From positions 62,001-126,000 of the forward strand of contig NZ_WMEA01000006.1 of assembly GCF_021735925.1 (NCBI RefSeq): a DNA stretch of 64,000 nt, given 5' to 3'. Each line of letters begins with the position of its first letter. Positions within the stretch are counted from its first letter, which is position 1. Made by a program: the position numbers and the translations under genes. Positions 17,570 through 26,868 of this stretch are shown in pieces. Under the pieces are notes generated by a model. The model had not been told where the DNA came from and did no database searches. It saw only the letters and a list, made by a program, of their open reading frames with translations. This DNA is from Loktanella sp. M215. Its GTDB lineage: Bacteria > Pseudomonadota > Alphaproteobacteria > Rhodobacterales > Rhodobacteraceae.

Positions 17570-18340
17570 ATGTCGCTGCTGTCACGTTTGTTCAGTCGAT
17601 CTTCCGTACGAGTACGAGCCCAAGCACCCGCGTCGGTGACGACACGGCCCGACCCGGACCGGCCGGTCTGGGTGATAGGCGACGTGCATGGCTGCGACCG
17701 GTTGCTGGGGCAGTTGCTGGACCGGATCGCCGCGGCGCGCGCCGAAACCCCCGCTGATCTGGTGCTGGTGGGCGATTACATCGATCGTGGCGACGACAGC
17801 CGCGCGGTGCTGGCGCGTCTGCCGGATCTTGACGCGGTCTGCCTGCTGGGCAACCACGAGCGGATGATGTTCGACTTCCTCGATGACCCGCTGACCCGCG
17901 GCAACCGCTGGCTGCGCTATGGCGGCCTGCAGACGCTGGCGAGCTTTGGCATCGGCGGCGTGACCGAGACGACGCAGGGCGAGAAACTGGAACGGGCCGC
18001 CGACGCGTTGCGGACGGCGATGGGGCAGGAAATGCTGCGCTGGCTGCGCGACCGACCGCTGCAGTGGACCAGCGGGACGCTAACGGTCGTCCATGCGGCG
18101 GCCGATCCGCAGATGCCGCTGAACGCGCAATCCGACGAGGTGCTGCTCTGGGGGCATCCGGATTTCCTGAGCCTGCCGCGCACGGATGGGGCCTGGGTGG
18201 CGCATGGCCATACGATCGTGCCCGAGGCGGGTGCCGATGCACAGGGCCGGATCGCGGTGGATACAGGCGCCTATATGACGCGGCGGCTGACGGCCGCGCT
18301 GATCAGCCCGGACGGCACGGTGACGCTGGAACAGAACTGA
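17570..18340 (+). CDS. Metallophosphoesterase (PPP-family serine/threonine phosphatase-like)
   Basis: A 256-residue calcineurin-like phosphoesterase with the motif series GDVHG (about 37-41), GDYIDRG (about 66-72) and GNHERMM, then VHAA and HGHT metal ligands. These bind two metals and cleave phosphoesters; the family includes bacterial Ser/Thr phosphatases and ApaH-like enzymes. A GGGAG ribosome site lies a few bases before the ATG at 17570. Such genes are often found next to EPS loci in this group, but the substrate cannot be read from sequence. Confidence 0.85.
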   Translation: MSLLSRLFSRSSVRVRAQAPASVTTRPDPDRPVWVIGDVHGCDRLLGQLLDRIAAARAETPADLVLVGDYIDRGDDSRAVLARLPDLDAVCLLGNHERMMFDFLDDPLTRGNRWLRYGGLQTLASFGIGGVTETTQGEKLERAADALRTAMGQEMLRWLRDRPLQWTSGTLTVVHAAADPQMPLNAQSDEVLLWGHPDFLSLPRTDGAWVAHGHTIVPEAGADAQGRIAVDTGAYMTRRLTAALISPDGTVTLEQN

Positions 18341-18351
18341 CCGGTGCAGGC

Positions 18352-18370
18352 GACCCGCAGCACGCGGGTC
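18352..18370. terminator. Possible bidirectional hairpin between convergent genes
   Basis: GACCCGC, a five-base loop and GCGGGTC form a perfect 7-bp stem between the stops of the phosphoesterase and the leftward sugar transferase. There is no T-run, so it is at best a weak or Rho-assisted terminator. Confidence 0.4.
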
Positions 18371-18413
18371 ACAGGGCCAATATGGGGAAAGGCCGGGTTG
18401 CGCCCCGCGCGGC

Positions 18414-19082
18414 CTACTTGCCGGTCCGGTTCAGCACGGTGCCCAGAGTCAGTGCGATGATCCGCAGATCAAGCCAGAAGGTCTGGGCCTTGGCATAGCT
18501 CATGTCCATCGCGACGCGATCGTCATAGCTGATGTCGTTGCGGCCGGAGACTTGCCAAAGTCCGGTGATTCCGGGCTTCATCCGCAGGTAGCCGCCACGG
18601 TGCATGGCGTATTTGTGCAGTTCCGACCGCACGATGGGGCAGGGGCCGACGAAGGACATGTCGCCGCGCAGCACGTTCCAGATCTGCGGCAGCTCGTCCA
18701 GCGAGGTCCGGCGCAGCAGGCGTCTAAGGCGGGTGATGCGCGGATCGTCGGTCAGCTTGTGGTCCGTCGCCCATTCGTCGGTGGCTTCGGGGTTCTGGGC
18801 CAGATGGGCCTGCAGATGGGACTGGGCGTCCGGCAGCATGGTGCGGATCTTCCAGCATTTGGATGCGCGGCCGTTGCTACCGATCCGGACGTGGCCGAAA
18901 AAGCCGGGGCCGCCTTCGTGCCGCACGAGCGCCCAAATGACGACGATAATCGGTGCGATGACCGGCAGCAGCGTCAGGGCAAACAGGATGTCAAAGATGC
19001 GCTTGGTGTTGATGCCCTGCAGACCCGTATCGTTCTGCGCAACGACGTGGCGGTCGTCGATGACATCCGATGTCGTTACCAT
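18414..19082 (-). CDS. Initiating sugar transferase (undecaprenyl-phosphate phosphoglycosyltransferase)
   Basis: Transfers the first sugar phosphate of the repeat unit onto undecaprenyl phosphate at the inner membrane. About 222 residues from the ATG at 19082, with one N-terminal membrane hairpin (ILFALTLLPVIAPIIVVIWA) and the bacterial sugar transferase core: WKIRTM, RLRRLLRRTSLDELPQIWNV, GDMSFVGPCPI, KPGITGLWQVSGR. An upstream TTG (19127) or ATG (19106) is possible but only adds a Cys-rich leader. It ends the leftward 25.1-18.4 kb gene run. A paralogue is at 30864-31553. Confidence 0.9.
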   Translation of the reverse strand: MVTTSDVIDDRHVVAQNDTGLQGINTKRIFDILFALTLLPVIAPIIVVIWALVRHEGGPGFFGHVRIGSNGRASKCWKIRTMLPDAQSHLQAHLAQNPEATDEWATDHKLTDDPRITRLRRLLRRTSLDELPQIWNVLRGDMSFVGPCPIVRSELHKYAMHRGGYLRMKPGITGLWQVSGRNDISYDDRVAMDMSYAKAQTFWLDLRIIALTLGTVLNRTGK

Positions 19083-19389
19083 GAAATCGTCACTTCCCAC
19101 AAACATGCAACAAATTGTAGCTTTCAATATCGGTGCTCTGTCGGATTTTTATGATGGGTCTGTCGAGGGCCTTAACAAAAAGTTAAATTACTGTCGGCAA
19201 GATCGCGACGCCGTGTGCCTGAATTTTACGCAGCATTCAGAACCATCTTCTTGTTTTCAAGCTTAACATAGACCTCGACAGCCGTGGCCGACCGCCCTCA
19301 CTGCAGTTGGCCGGGTTGCAGGCCGTGCTGCGGTGCGGCGCCGAATCGTATGGGTCTGTGGCGGCCTCTGGCGCAGGCCTGCGCGGCGG

Positions 19390-20091
19390 TCAGTCGTGCA
19401 GGACCTGCAGCGTCAGGGTCCCGACCTCCGGGCTGATCCACTGGCGCGACTGGCGCAGGCTGCCGGTCTTCAGGTCGATCCAGTAGCTGTTCTGGAACCC
19501 GCGGCCTGCGGCGTCGGCACAGGTTTCCTCGATCAGGAAGGTCTGGAAGGCGCCGGTGGGCAGGGTGATGGTCACCGGGTCGATAGGTTCGATCCGGCAG
19601 GCATAGGCGGTGGCCACGACCTTGTCGTTGCCGTCCAGAAGACGGTGGACCCGGCGCGTGGTGGTGGCCTCTCCACCGCGGCGCAGGGCGGCTTCGGTCC
19701 CGGCCACGTCGGCGGTCATCAGGTCGCGTCCAAGCCCGGCGGTACGCACGATCAGGCCCAGCCGATTGATCGACAGGCTGGTGAGGTTGCCGTCGAACCA
19801 GGTGCGCACGGGGGGATTTTCACCCTGCACCGCAAAGGTCGTGCCGATGTCGATCTTGTCGCGGATGACCAGAAGGTAGGGCAGGTTCACCTAGGCCAGA
19901 AGCTCGGGCGTCAGCAGGGTGCGGGCGTCGACGGCCCTGGGTGCAATGCCCGGCAGTTGCCCCAGCGGGCTGGACTGGATCGCAGCACAGCCCGCGGACA
20001 GGATCAGCAGGGCCACCAGGCCGGCCCGCCGCGGGGCGCTGTTGCACAGATATCCGGTCATGGCAGCACAGGTCCTCAGCGTCGTGTTCAT
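19390..20091 (-). pseudogene. YjbF/GfcB-family lipoprotein with an in-frame amber stop
   Basis: The frame begins with a lipoprotein signal (LLILSAGC lipobox, Cys near residue 35) and continues without a frame change to 19390, but is cut by one TAG at 19891-19893, between ELLA and VNLPYLLVIRDK. YjbF-like proteins belong to group 4 capsule or YjbEFGH polysaccharide secretion systems, with the lipoprotein at the outer membrane. A CAG-to-TAG change would explain the stop. A GTG directly after the stop could restart translation, but without the signal peptide. Together with the YjbH piece at 22136-22573 it looks like a relic of a yjb-type operon split by kdsA and kdsD. Confidence 0.72.
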
Positions 20092-20188
20092 CGCCCGACC
20101 GTCGCCGCCGGGCCGCGGATTGTAAAGCCCGCAGCGCGGCGGTGCGCTCCGGGCGCAGGTCCGGTCATGGGCACCCGTCGCCCGCCGA

Positions 20189-21010
20189 TCAATAGTCCTT
20201 GGTCACCCGGTCATAGGCCTTGAGGGTGCGCAGGACGTCTTGCAGTCCGTCGAGGCGCAGCATGTTCGGCCCGTCGGAGGGGGCGTTGTCGGGGTCCTCG
20301 TGGACCTCCATGAAGAGGGCTGCGGTGCCGACGGCGACGGCGGCGCGGGCCAGCACGGGGACGAATTCGCGCTGTCCCCCGGTCGAGCCGCCCTGACCGC
20401 CGGGCTGCTGGACCGAATGGGTCGCGTCGAACACCACCGGATAGCCCATCGCGGCCATCGTCGGCAGGCCGCGGAAGTCGCTGACCAGCGTGTTGTAGCC
20501 GAAACTGGTGCCGCGCTCGCAGAGCATGATTTTCGTATTACCGGTGCTGGCGATCTTGTCGGCCACATTGACCATGTCCCAAGGGGCGAGGAACTGGCCC
20601 TTCTTGACGTTGATCGCGACCCCCGTTTCGCCTGCGGCGAGCAGCAGGTCGGTCTGGCGGCACAGGAAGGCGGGGATCTGCAGGATATCCACGACCTCTG
20701 CCGCGCGCTGCACTTGGGGAATGTCGTGGACGTCGGTGACGACCGGGCAGCCGAATTCCTCGCGGATCTGGGCCAGGACCTCCAGCCCCTTCTCGATCCC
20801 CAGACCGCGCTTGCCGGTCAGCGATGTGCGGTTGGCCTTGTCGTAGCTGGCCTTGAACACGAAGGGAATGTTCAGGTCACCGGTGATGCGGGCGATGTTT
20901 TCCGCCAGCATCCGGGCGTGATCGAGGCTTTCGAGCTGGCAGGGCCCCGCCAGCAGGGCGAAGGGCAGGTCGTTGCCGATCGCGACGGATCCGACGTGAA
21001 CGCTGGTCAT
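20189..21010 (-). CDS. kdsA: 3-deoxy-8-phosphooctulonate synthase
   Basis: Condenses arabinose 5-phosphate with phosphoenolpyruvate to give Kdo 8-phosphate. The 273 residues show [56 protein letters not shown] and the [12 protein letters not shown] block. The frame extends upstream, but the ATG at 21010 has an AAGGAG ribosome site and matches the family start. It follows kdsD by 64 bases. A capsule-locus kdsA/kdsD pair usually supplies Kdo for the lipid-linked poly-Kdo anchor of ABC-dependent capsules, in addition to the lipid A-core set. Confidence 0.95.
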   Translation of the reverse strand: MTSVHVGSVAIGNDLPFALLAGPCQLESLDHARMLAENIARITGDLNIPFVFKASYDKANRTSLTGKRGLGIEKGLEVLAQIREEFGCPVVTDVHDIPQVQRAAEVVDILQIPAFLCRQTDLLLAAGETGVAINVKKGQFLAPWDMVNVADKIASTGNTKIMLCERGTSFGYNTLVSDFRGLPTMAAMGYPVVFDATHSVQQPGGQGGSTGGQREFVPVLARAAVAVGTAALFMEVHEDPDNAPSDGPNMLRLDGLQDVLRTLKAYDRVTKDY

Positions 21011-21074
21011 GGGCGGTAACTCCTTGGACGTGAACAGGACAGATGGGGGCGGATGGCCCCGGTGTGTAGGGGGA

Positions 21075-22049
21075 TCAGGCGACGCCGGCGCGCAGGCAGT
21101 CGTGCAGGTGCAGGATGCCTTCGACATGGCCCGCCTCCGACACCACGAAAAGGGCGCCGATCTTGGCGGCGTTCATGACCCGCAGCGCCTCTGACACCAG
21201 CGCGCCGCTGCGCACGGTCTTGGGGGCGTGGGTCGCGACCTCGCCTGCGGTGCGGTCCATCAGGGTGGTGAGGTTGCGCCGCAGATCGCCGTCGGTGATC
21301 ACACCCGTCAGCACGCCGTCCTCGACCACGCCGGCCATGCCGAACCCCTTGGAGGTCATCACCAGCAGCGCGTCGCCCATGGGGGTGTCGGGGGTCAGCG
21401 TCGGCACGCTGTCGCCGCTGTGCATCAGGGCCTCGACCTTGAGCAATTGCGCGCCGAGCTTGCCGCCCGGATGGAAGACCTGGAAATCCTCGCGGTTGAA
21501 GCCGCGCCGGTGCATCAGCGCCACGGCAAGCGCATCGCCTATCGCGAGCGTCGCGGTGGTCGATGTGGTGGGCGCCACGCCGATGAAACACGCCTCGGGG
21601 GCGTCGGGCAGCAGCAGGGTCACGTCGGACTGGCGGTCCACCGCGCTGCCCACCCGGCGGGTGATGCCGATCAGGGGAATGTCGAAGCGGCGGGTATAGG
21701 TGATCAGGTCGGCCAGTTCCGACGTCTCGCCGGAGTTCGAGATCACGATGCAGGCGTCACCCTTGGCAATCATGCCCAGATCGCCGTGGCTGGCCTCGGT
21801 CGGGTGGACGAATTGGGCGGGGGCGCCGGTCGAGGCGAAGGTGGCGGCGATCTTGCGCCCGATATGCCCGGACTTGCCGACACCGCTGATGACGATGCGA
21901 CCCGTGACCTGCTGCAGCAGGTCGACGGCGCGCACGTGGGGCGCACCCACGTCGCCGATCATCTGGCTCAGGGCGTCCGCCTCGATCCGCAGAACGCGGC
22001 GGATCTGATCGATCGTCGCATCGGCATCTGCCAAAGGTGTCGCGGTCAC
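21075..22049 (-). CDS. kdsD: Arabinose-5-phosphate isomerase (KpsF/KdsD)
   Basis: Interconverts ribulose 5-phosphate and arabinose 5-phosphate, the first step to Kdo. About 324 residues from a GTG at 22049, preceded by AAGGAA at good spacing; an ATG at 22073 is possible but has no clear ribosome site. The SIS domain (about 35-175) holds [17 protein letters not shown], the [12 protein letters not shown] metal-site loop and ISNSGET. Two CBS domains follow (about 205-320, each with an ITDGDLRR- or [12 protein letters not shown] element). Length and domain order match KdsD of E. coli. Confidence 0.93.
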   Translation of the reverse strand: MTATPLADADATIDQIRRVLRIEADALSQMIGDVGAPHVRAVDLLQQVTGRIVISGVGKSGHIGRKIAATFASTGAPAQFVHPTEASHGDLGMIAKGDACIVISNSGETSELADLITYTRRFDIPLIGITRRVGSAVDRQSDVTLLLPDAPEACFIGVAPTTSTTATLAIGDALAVALMHRRGFNREDFQVFHPGGKLGAQLLKVEALMHSGDSVPTLTPDTPMGDALLVMTSKGFGMAGVVEDGVLTGVITDGDLRRNLTTLMDRTAGEVATHAPKTVRSGALVSEALRVMNAAKIGALFVVSEAGHVEGILHLHDCLRAGVA

Positions 22050-22135
22050 TGCATGTTCCTTTGCCCGGGGCATTGCAGCGTCATAAATACATGCGGGGTC
22101 CGTTTGACAAGGCAAACCGGGTGGCACGGGGGGTG

Positions 22136-22573
22136 TTACCGCAGGAAACGCCCCCAGCTGTCGTTGACCGCCTGCGCGTCGCTGTCGCGCAGGATCGGTT
22201 GCAGCACGAGGCTGCGGTCGCCGCGGCTGGGTTTGCCGGACAGCCAGCTGACCGGCAGGTTGATGAAGATGCCCTTGTCGAAAGCGCCTTCGCCGAAGTC
22301 GTCGAAGCTGACATCCGTCAGGGTGGCGAAGGCGCCGACCTGAAAGCCGTTGTTGAAATCGCGTGTCAGGGTCAGCGTGGCCCCGTTGTCGCCTGCAAGA
22401 TAGCGGCCTACGTCGAACTGCGCCAGAAAGCCACCGTCGAAGTCGTAATAGGCCGAGGCATGGCCGGTGACGGTTTCCGTGTTGTAGACGCCGGTGCCGA
22501 GGTCCGCGAAGGTACCAGCCGAAACGGACAGGGTGGCGCCAGATGCCTGCGCAAAAGCCCCCAATGCATGCAT
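22136..22573 (-). CDS. C-terminal YjbH-family fragment (outer-membrane polysaccharide protein)
   Basis: 145 residues resembling only the last part of YjbH proteins (normally near 700 residues), a family thought to form an outer-membrane beta-barrel for exopolysaccharide. Landmarks are QFDVGRYLAGDNGATLTLTR, FNNGFQVGAFATLTDVSFDD and FGEGAFDKGIFINLPVSW. The ATG at 22573 follows GAGGGA, so a short protein could be made, but it has no signal peptide and would not reach the outer membrane. It starts 14 bases after the polymerase stop. I read it as the 3' remnant of a deleted yjbH gene. Confidence 0.72.
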   Translation of the reverse strand: MHALGAFAQASGATLSVSAGTFADLGTGVYNTETVTGHASAYYDFDGGFLAQFDVGRYLAGDNGATLTLTRDFNNGFQVGAFATLTDVSFDDFGEGAFDKGIFINLPVSWLSGKPSRGDRSLVLQPILRDSDAQAVNDSWGRFLR

Positions 22574-22587
22574 CGAGCGTCCCTCAT

Positions 22588-23973
22588 CTACTCCGCGTGG
22601 TGGCGGGGCCAGGGGTTGCCCGGCCGACCGGTCATCGGCAGATAGCCGGCGCGCACTATGTGGATCAGGATCGCCCAGAACAGCAGCGGGTACAGGCCGA
22701 AGATGTAGAACTCCACGATGCTGGGGGCGCCGTCGCGAAACCACTGCACGCCAATCGGCAGTGCCACGATGTAGATGCTTCGGATGCTGGGGTCCTGCCA
22801 GTTGCGCGCGGCAAAGCGGAAGAAGCGCTGCATCATGAAACCACTGACGAAGGCCAGCAGGAACACACCCAAGAGCCCAAAACTCAGCCAGCCGGCCCCG
22901 ACCATGGATTGGGTCAGCCCCTGAAAGTTTCCGAAATAGTCGAGGTCGACCAGCTGGATCGGGGAGCCGACGGGCTTGCCGGGCCAGAGCGCGCGGGGGA
23001 TCGGCTTGGTGAAGACTTCGAGGTACTGGGTGAAGAAGCTGTAGCCGTAATCATGGTCAGGGTAGTATTTCGCGATGTAGGACAGGAATTCGAACATCCC
23101 GAATTCCTGTGAATCGCCCATCGGCGTGCGGTTGATGAAATCCACTACGTCGAAATCGCTCCAAGTGATGTCTCCCAGCGAGCGCACCACCTGCCGGTAC
23201 AGCCCACCAAGCGAGATCAGCACCAGCGCCAGCACCGTGAAGGAGCTCAGCACGGCAACCTTGGTGGTCTGCGACACCTTCGGCCGCTGGAAGTAGTAGA
23301 TGATCAGCCCAAGCAGGAAGTAGATGATGATAAAGCGCCCGCGCCCTTCGAGGATGGCGGAGGTCAGGAATACGATCACCGCGCTCATGTTCCAGATGTT
23401 CGGTCGGAACAGGACGATATGCGCGATGACCAGCCCCGGGAAGCAGTTCTTGAGGACGTAGAAGTAGCCGCTGCCGGTGACGAAGATCTTCTTGCCGGTC
23501 TCCGGGTCGATCATGATGTTGCCCGAGGAGGTCGCGTTGGTTTCCGTGAGCGGATTGCTGATCCCGTAGTAGATCGAATAAAGGTAGAGCGGCGCGAAAA
23601 GCAGGGCCGCGATGAAGAAAGTCTGCACTTCCAGCGTGTTGGGCTTCTCGCTGATGGCGGGCAGTGTCGGACGTCCCGGCAGGACGCATCCCAGCAGGAA
23701 GGCCAGCAGGGCAACATTGGTGATCAGGAAGGTCAGCGCGCTGTCCGCGACATCGGGATGCATCGCCATGTAGCTGTAGTTGCCGTGGTAGCCCACGGTG
23801 AACAGCACCACCGGGCGGAAGGCGAACAGGATGTAGTGGAAGAACAGGTACCAGGTCGCGGGTTCGAGGATGCGGAACCCGTGGAACCGGCCGAAGAGCA
23901 GCAGGAACACCGTGTTGATGATCAGGTTGCCGTAGGCCAGAAGGTGGTGCCCGATATCGTAATCGTAGGTCAT
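22588..23973 (-). CDS. Wzy-like O-antigen/EPS polymerase
   Basis: A 461-residue inner-membrane protein with about 11-12 hydrophobic segments and a long periplasmic loop around residues 280-360 (YYPDHDYGYSFF, PIPRALWPGKPVGSP). This layout, with a PR.LWP.KP element, is typical of oligosaccharide repeat-unit polymerases. The ATG at 23973 overlaps the stop of the upstream glycosyltransferase (ATGA), so the two are coupled. A second, unrelated-looking polymerase is encoded at 54794-56224. Confidence 0.72.
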   Translation of the reverse strand: MTYDYDIGHHLLAYGNLIINTVFLLLFGRFHGFRILEPATWYLFFHYILFAFRPVVLFTVGYHGNYSYMAMHPDVADSALTFLITNVALLAFLLGCVLPGRPTLPAISEKPNTLEVQTFFIAALLFAPLYLYSIYYGISNPLTETNATSSGNIMIDPETGKKIFVTGSGYFYVLKNCFPGLVIAHIVLFRPNIWNMSAVIVFLTSAILEGRGRFIIIYFLLGLIIYYFQRPKVSQTTKVAVLSSFTVLALVLISLGGLYRQVVRSLGDITWSDFDVVDFINRTPMGDSQEFGMFEFLSYIAKYYPDHDYGYSFFTQYLEVFTKPIPRALWPGKPVGSPIQLVDLDYFGNFQGLTQSMVGAGWLSFGLLGVFLLAFVSGFMMQRFFRFAARNWQDPSIRSIYIVALPIGVQWFRDGAPSIVEFYIFGLYPLLFWAILIHIVRAGYLPMTGRPGNPWPRHHAE

Positions 23974-25147
23974 AGCGGCAGGCACGCCCGCACCGCTTCG
24001 CGGGAGCGGGCTGCCGAGAAGCGCGCGCTGGAGGCGCGGATCGCGTTATGGTCGATGGCGCCCTTGGCGAACATCTCCGCCGCGCGGTCCAGCGCCTGTG
24101 CCAGCGATGCCGTATTCCCGGCGCGGCATTGCATCCCGATGTCCTCCGACAGGCCGATATCGGCAAAGCCAGTATTCTCCGAGAAGATCGTGTAGCAGCC
24201 GGCCGACAGGGCTTCCACTATGACGAGGCCGAAACCCTCAACCAGCGAGGGCAGCACAAAGCAATGGGCCTTGCAGTATTCCTCCCAAAGCTGGGCGCTG
24301 CTCAGGCCCGACTTGACCTCCACCCCCGGCGGCAGGTCGTCGAGCAACCCGTCCTGCGCGCGCGAGCAGACCATGGTCAGCACGGCGTCCTCGGGGCGGT
24401 GGCTGCGCCACGCGGTCAGCAGGTGGTGTACACCCTTGCGGTGTATCGCTTGCCCGACGAAGAGAAAGCGCATAGGGCCAGTGACCGGGCGCATCTCGCG
24501 GTAGGGGGGCATCGGCCTCGCGGTACCGTAGGGTGTGACGTGCACGCGGTCCTCGGGCACGCCGGCCCGCACCACGGAGCGCCGGGTCAGGGCACTGGCA
24601 CAGAGCACGCGGTCCGCCGCGGCCAGTTCTGCATCCAGCACCGCGACGCGGTGGGCGACGCCAGTCTCTTCCTGCAGGCCGGACTGGCCGATGCCCCAGT
24701 CCGCCACGTCAGGCGCGAGGATTTCTCCGATCAGCGTCGGATGCGGGTGGAACGTGAACAGGGTCTTCTCGCGGTCCGCGAGCTGCGGGCCCTCGAAGGC
24801 TTCGCGGGCGTAGGTCGAATAGAGTAGCAGATCCGCCCCCGGCCTGTGCCGGGCCTCAGTGCGGGCCGCGCGGCCGATACGGCGGTTGACCGCGTGGATC
24901 GTATCGATGCCCATCTGATCGAGCGGGCCGCGCAGGGCCTGCAGAGCCACCGTCAAGGGCAGGCTGTGCACGAGGCCGGGCGGGATCAGCGGCGTGCTGC
25001 GATGGGCGAGGCGTGGGATCGCCAAGAGTTGTGCCCCACGTAGTAATCCGTCACCAAGCAGGCGAGAGCATCGACCTCGGCGACCGAGGCCGCGAGCTGG
25101 TAGAAATCCCGGTCCCGATTATGGGCCACTATATAGGTTCTTGGCAT
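23970..25147 (-). pseudogene. GT4 glycosyltransferase, frameshifted near 25035
   Basis: A retaining glycosyltransferase for polymer assembly. The N-terminus (MPRTYIVAHNRDRDFYQLA, ATG at 25147) is read up to DYYVG; the rest, from LAIPRLAHRSTPLIPP to 23970, is in another frame. One extra G in the GGGG run at about 25035-25039 gives a continuous YVGAQLLAIPRLAHRS and a protein of about 393 residues. The C-terminal half has the GT4 pattern: MRFLFVGQAIHRKGVHHLL, VLPSLVEGFGLVIVEAL and SAGCYTIFSENTG. It is the first gene of the leftward run and overlaps the polymerase start. A dropped base in the sequence is likely. Confidence 0.8.
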
Positions 25148-25317
25148 TCCGGTTCTCCCGTTTGCCTGGCCAGAAGGGGCGCGCACGCATCATTGCGGAC
25201 AGGTGTTACCCCGTTCGGAAAGCGACGGCACCCTCTTTCGGGTCCACCCGGACCGCTACGACCGGCGTCGTCACTCATGAGCCGGGTTTTGCCCAGTGCG
25301 CGCCACGGTCATGTGAT

Positions 25318-25437
25318 CGCGGTCATCCGACGATAATCCACCAGTGGAAGAAGGCTTTGCTGGACGGCGCGGCGGACATTTTCGAGCGGGGCGGCAAGAA
25401 AGCCCCTGAGATCCATGAAAACGCGATTAGGGTGTAA
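25318..25437 (+). pseudogene. IS3-family transposase OrfA remnant
   Basis: The translation from about 25321 reads GHPTIIHQWKKALLDGAAD, then IFERGGKKAPEI, which is the helix-turn-helix end of IS3-family OrfA (usual form: VHPTMIHQWK..LL..A...FERG). The N-terminal part and all of OrfB are absent, and the frame ends at 25437. It is the left-most piece of the mobile-element scar at 25.3-26.9 kb. Confidence 0.72.
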
Positions 25438-25559
25438 CAACGCGCCGGCTGAGCTAAAACCGGTCATCCTTGGCCATGGCGAAGCTCAGCATGCAATCCG
25501 GAGCCAAGCTCGGGCGACCAAGGCTAACTGCGGTTCCGACAAAAAGGAGTATAAGCCTC

Positions 25560-25847
25560 ATGAGTAAGATCCAGCCGATGCAGGGCGTAACCCTGACGAC
25601 GACCGCGCAGACGCCTGCCGATGCGCGCTTAGTAGCGTATGTAGGCACAAGACGGCTCGCGCAGCTGCTCGACTTTTCGGAAACGACCGTGCGGGATCTG
25701 GCGCGCCGGGGCGAAATCCCGAAGCCGATCCGCATTGGCGGCTCGATGCGCTGGAAGTGGTCCGATGTGGAAGCCTTCATCGAAAGAGGCTCTAGTGGTG
25801 CCGACGCCTCCGAAGATCCAATCTTGAAGGCAAGCCGTGGCAGCTAA
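25560..25847 (+). CDS. AlpA/excisionase-type helix-turn-helix protein
   Basis: A 95-residue DNA-binding protein with the MerR/AlpA winged-helix pattern: YVGTRRLAQLLDFSETTVRDLARRG, then IPKPIRIGGSMRWKWSDVEAFI. These proteins act as recombination directionality factors or regulators next to integrases of prophages and genomic islands. The ATG at 25560 has a strong AAGGAG about 11 bases upstream. The stop overlaps the start of the integrase fragment by 11 bases, the usual arrangement of an alpA-int pair. Likely a stranded remnant since the integrase is truncated. Confidence 0.75.
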   Translation: MSKIQPMQGVTLTTTAQTPADARLVAYVGTRRLAQLLDFSETTVRDLARRGEIPKPIRIGGSMRWKWSDVEAFIERGSSGADASEDPILKASRGS

Positions 25848-26015
25848 GCTCCCCGTCGAGGCGTATGTGCAGCGCAAGAAGCGCGGCGCACGCGAGTATT
25901 TCTATTTTCGCGTGATCCGTTACGGGCAAGAGATGCGACTGCCACTGCCACATCCCTTCAACGCCGACTATCGCAGCGCCTACAACGCAGCACACCGCGA
26001 GGTGTTCGGGACGAG
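25837..26015 (+). pseudogene. N-terminus of a tyrosine-recombinase-type integrase (truncated)
   Basis: From a GTG at 25837 the frame reads VEAYVQRKKRGAREYFYFRV, then LPLPHPFNADYRSAYNAAH. This basic, aromatic N-terminus followed by an AYNAA helix is typical of roseobacter island integrases (arm-binding region). Similarity ends near 26010-26020, where the sequence switches to IS66 transposase; no catalytic Arg-His-Tyr domain is present. The break marks a deletion junction. Confidence 0.65.
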
Positions 26016-26024
26016 GGACGCAGA

Positions 26025-26839
26025 CTGCACGGCTCTGGACCTATGTCAGAGATGACCGGCCCTTTGGTGGCGGGGCGCCCCCAGCCGCGCTGTTCCACTT
26101 CTAGCGCAACAGGGAAATGGCCCATCCCAACCGGCATCTCGCCGGGTGGCAGGGTGTTCTCCAGGCCGATGCCTATGGCGGTTACAACGACCTCTATCGC
26201 AGTGATCGTGATCCAGGTCCCGTGCTGAGCGCCCTGTGCTGGAGCCATGCCCGTCGCAAGTTCTTCGAGCTCGCGGACATCAAGCAGAATGCCCGCCAGA
26301 AGAAGCCCGCGCACGACATATCGCCTGTCGCGCTGGAAGCCGTGACGAAGATCGACGCCATCTTCGACATCGAGCGCCAGATCAACGGTCTGGACATCGC
26401 CAGTCGGCTGGACGCTCGGCACCGGCTGGTCCGCCCCTTGGTCGAGGAATTGTACGACTGGATGCGGGCCGAACAGGGAACCATGTCGAAGCACAATCCC
26501 GCCGCGAAGGCGATCAGCTACATGTTCAAGAAGGACCGGTGGGATGCCTTCACGATGTTCCTTGAGGATGGGCGCATCTGCCTGACAAACAACGCGGCCG
26601 AGCGCGCACTGCGCGGTATCGCATTGGGACGGAAATCCTGGCTCTTCGCCGGCTCCGAGCGCGGCGGCGACCGCGCTGCCTTCATATATTCCCTGATCGT
26701 CACGGCCAAGATGAACGATATAGACCCACAGGCTTGGCTCGCCGACGTCCTCGCCAGGCTCCCCAACACAACGGTCTCACACGTGCCGGACCTGCTGCCC
26801 TGGAACTGGCAGCAATCGGAGCACCAAATCGCGGCATGA
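26025..26839 (+). pseudogene. IS66-family transposase (TnpC), 3' part only
   Basis: The TnpC reading starts near 26030 with LWTYVRDDRPFGGGAPPAAL, meets an in-frame TAG at 26102-26104 (after LFHF), and is open from 26117 to 26839. The open part has the family's ADAYGGYN, CWSHARRKFFEL, LTNNAAERALRG and LLPWNWQ motifs. Full TnpC is about 500 residues; here roughly the last 265 remain, with an internal stop, so it is inactive. TnpA and TnpB are absent. Confidence 0.88.
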
Positions 26840-26868
26840 CCGCCGCCTACGCCGGATACTTACGACAG
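26025..26868 (+). mobile_element. IS66-family element, right-hand remnant
   Basis: The element is cut on the left inside tnpC at about 26025. On the right it seems to reach its natural end at 26868: the last bases, GCCGGATACTTAC, read GTAAGTATCCGGC on the other strand, and IS66 inverted repeats usually begin with GTAA. Directly after this end lies the tail of a VPLPA-CTERM gene, so the element probably inserted into that gene and later lost its left half together with the 5' part of the gene. Confidence 0.65.

Noticed and set aside
25438..25480. A D-arm-like AGCTCAGCCGG (reverse strand) near 25448-25460 that could suggest a tRNA or attachment site next to the integrase
   Set aside because: No matching acceptor stem, anticodon arm or T-arm (GGTTCRA) could be placed around it, so neither a tRNA nor a tRNA-derived att site is supported.
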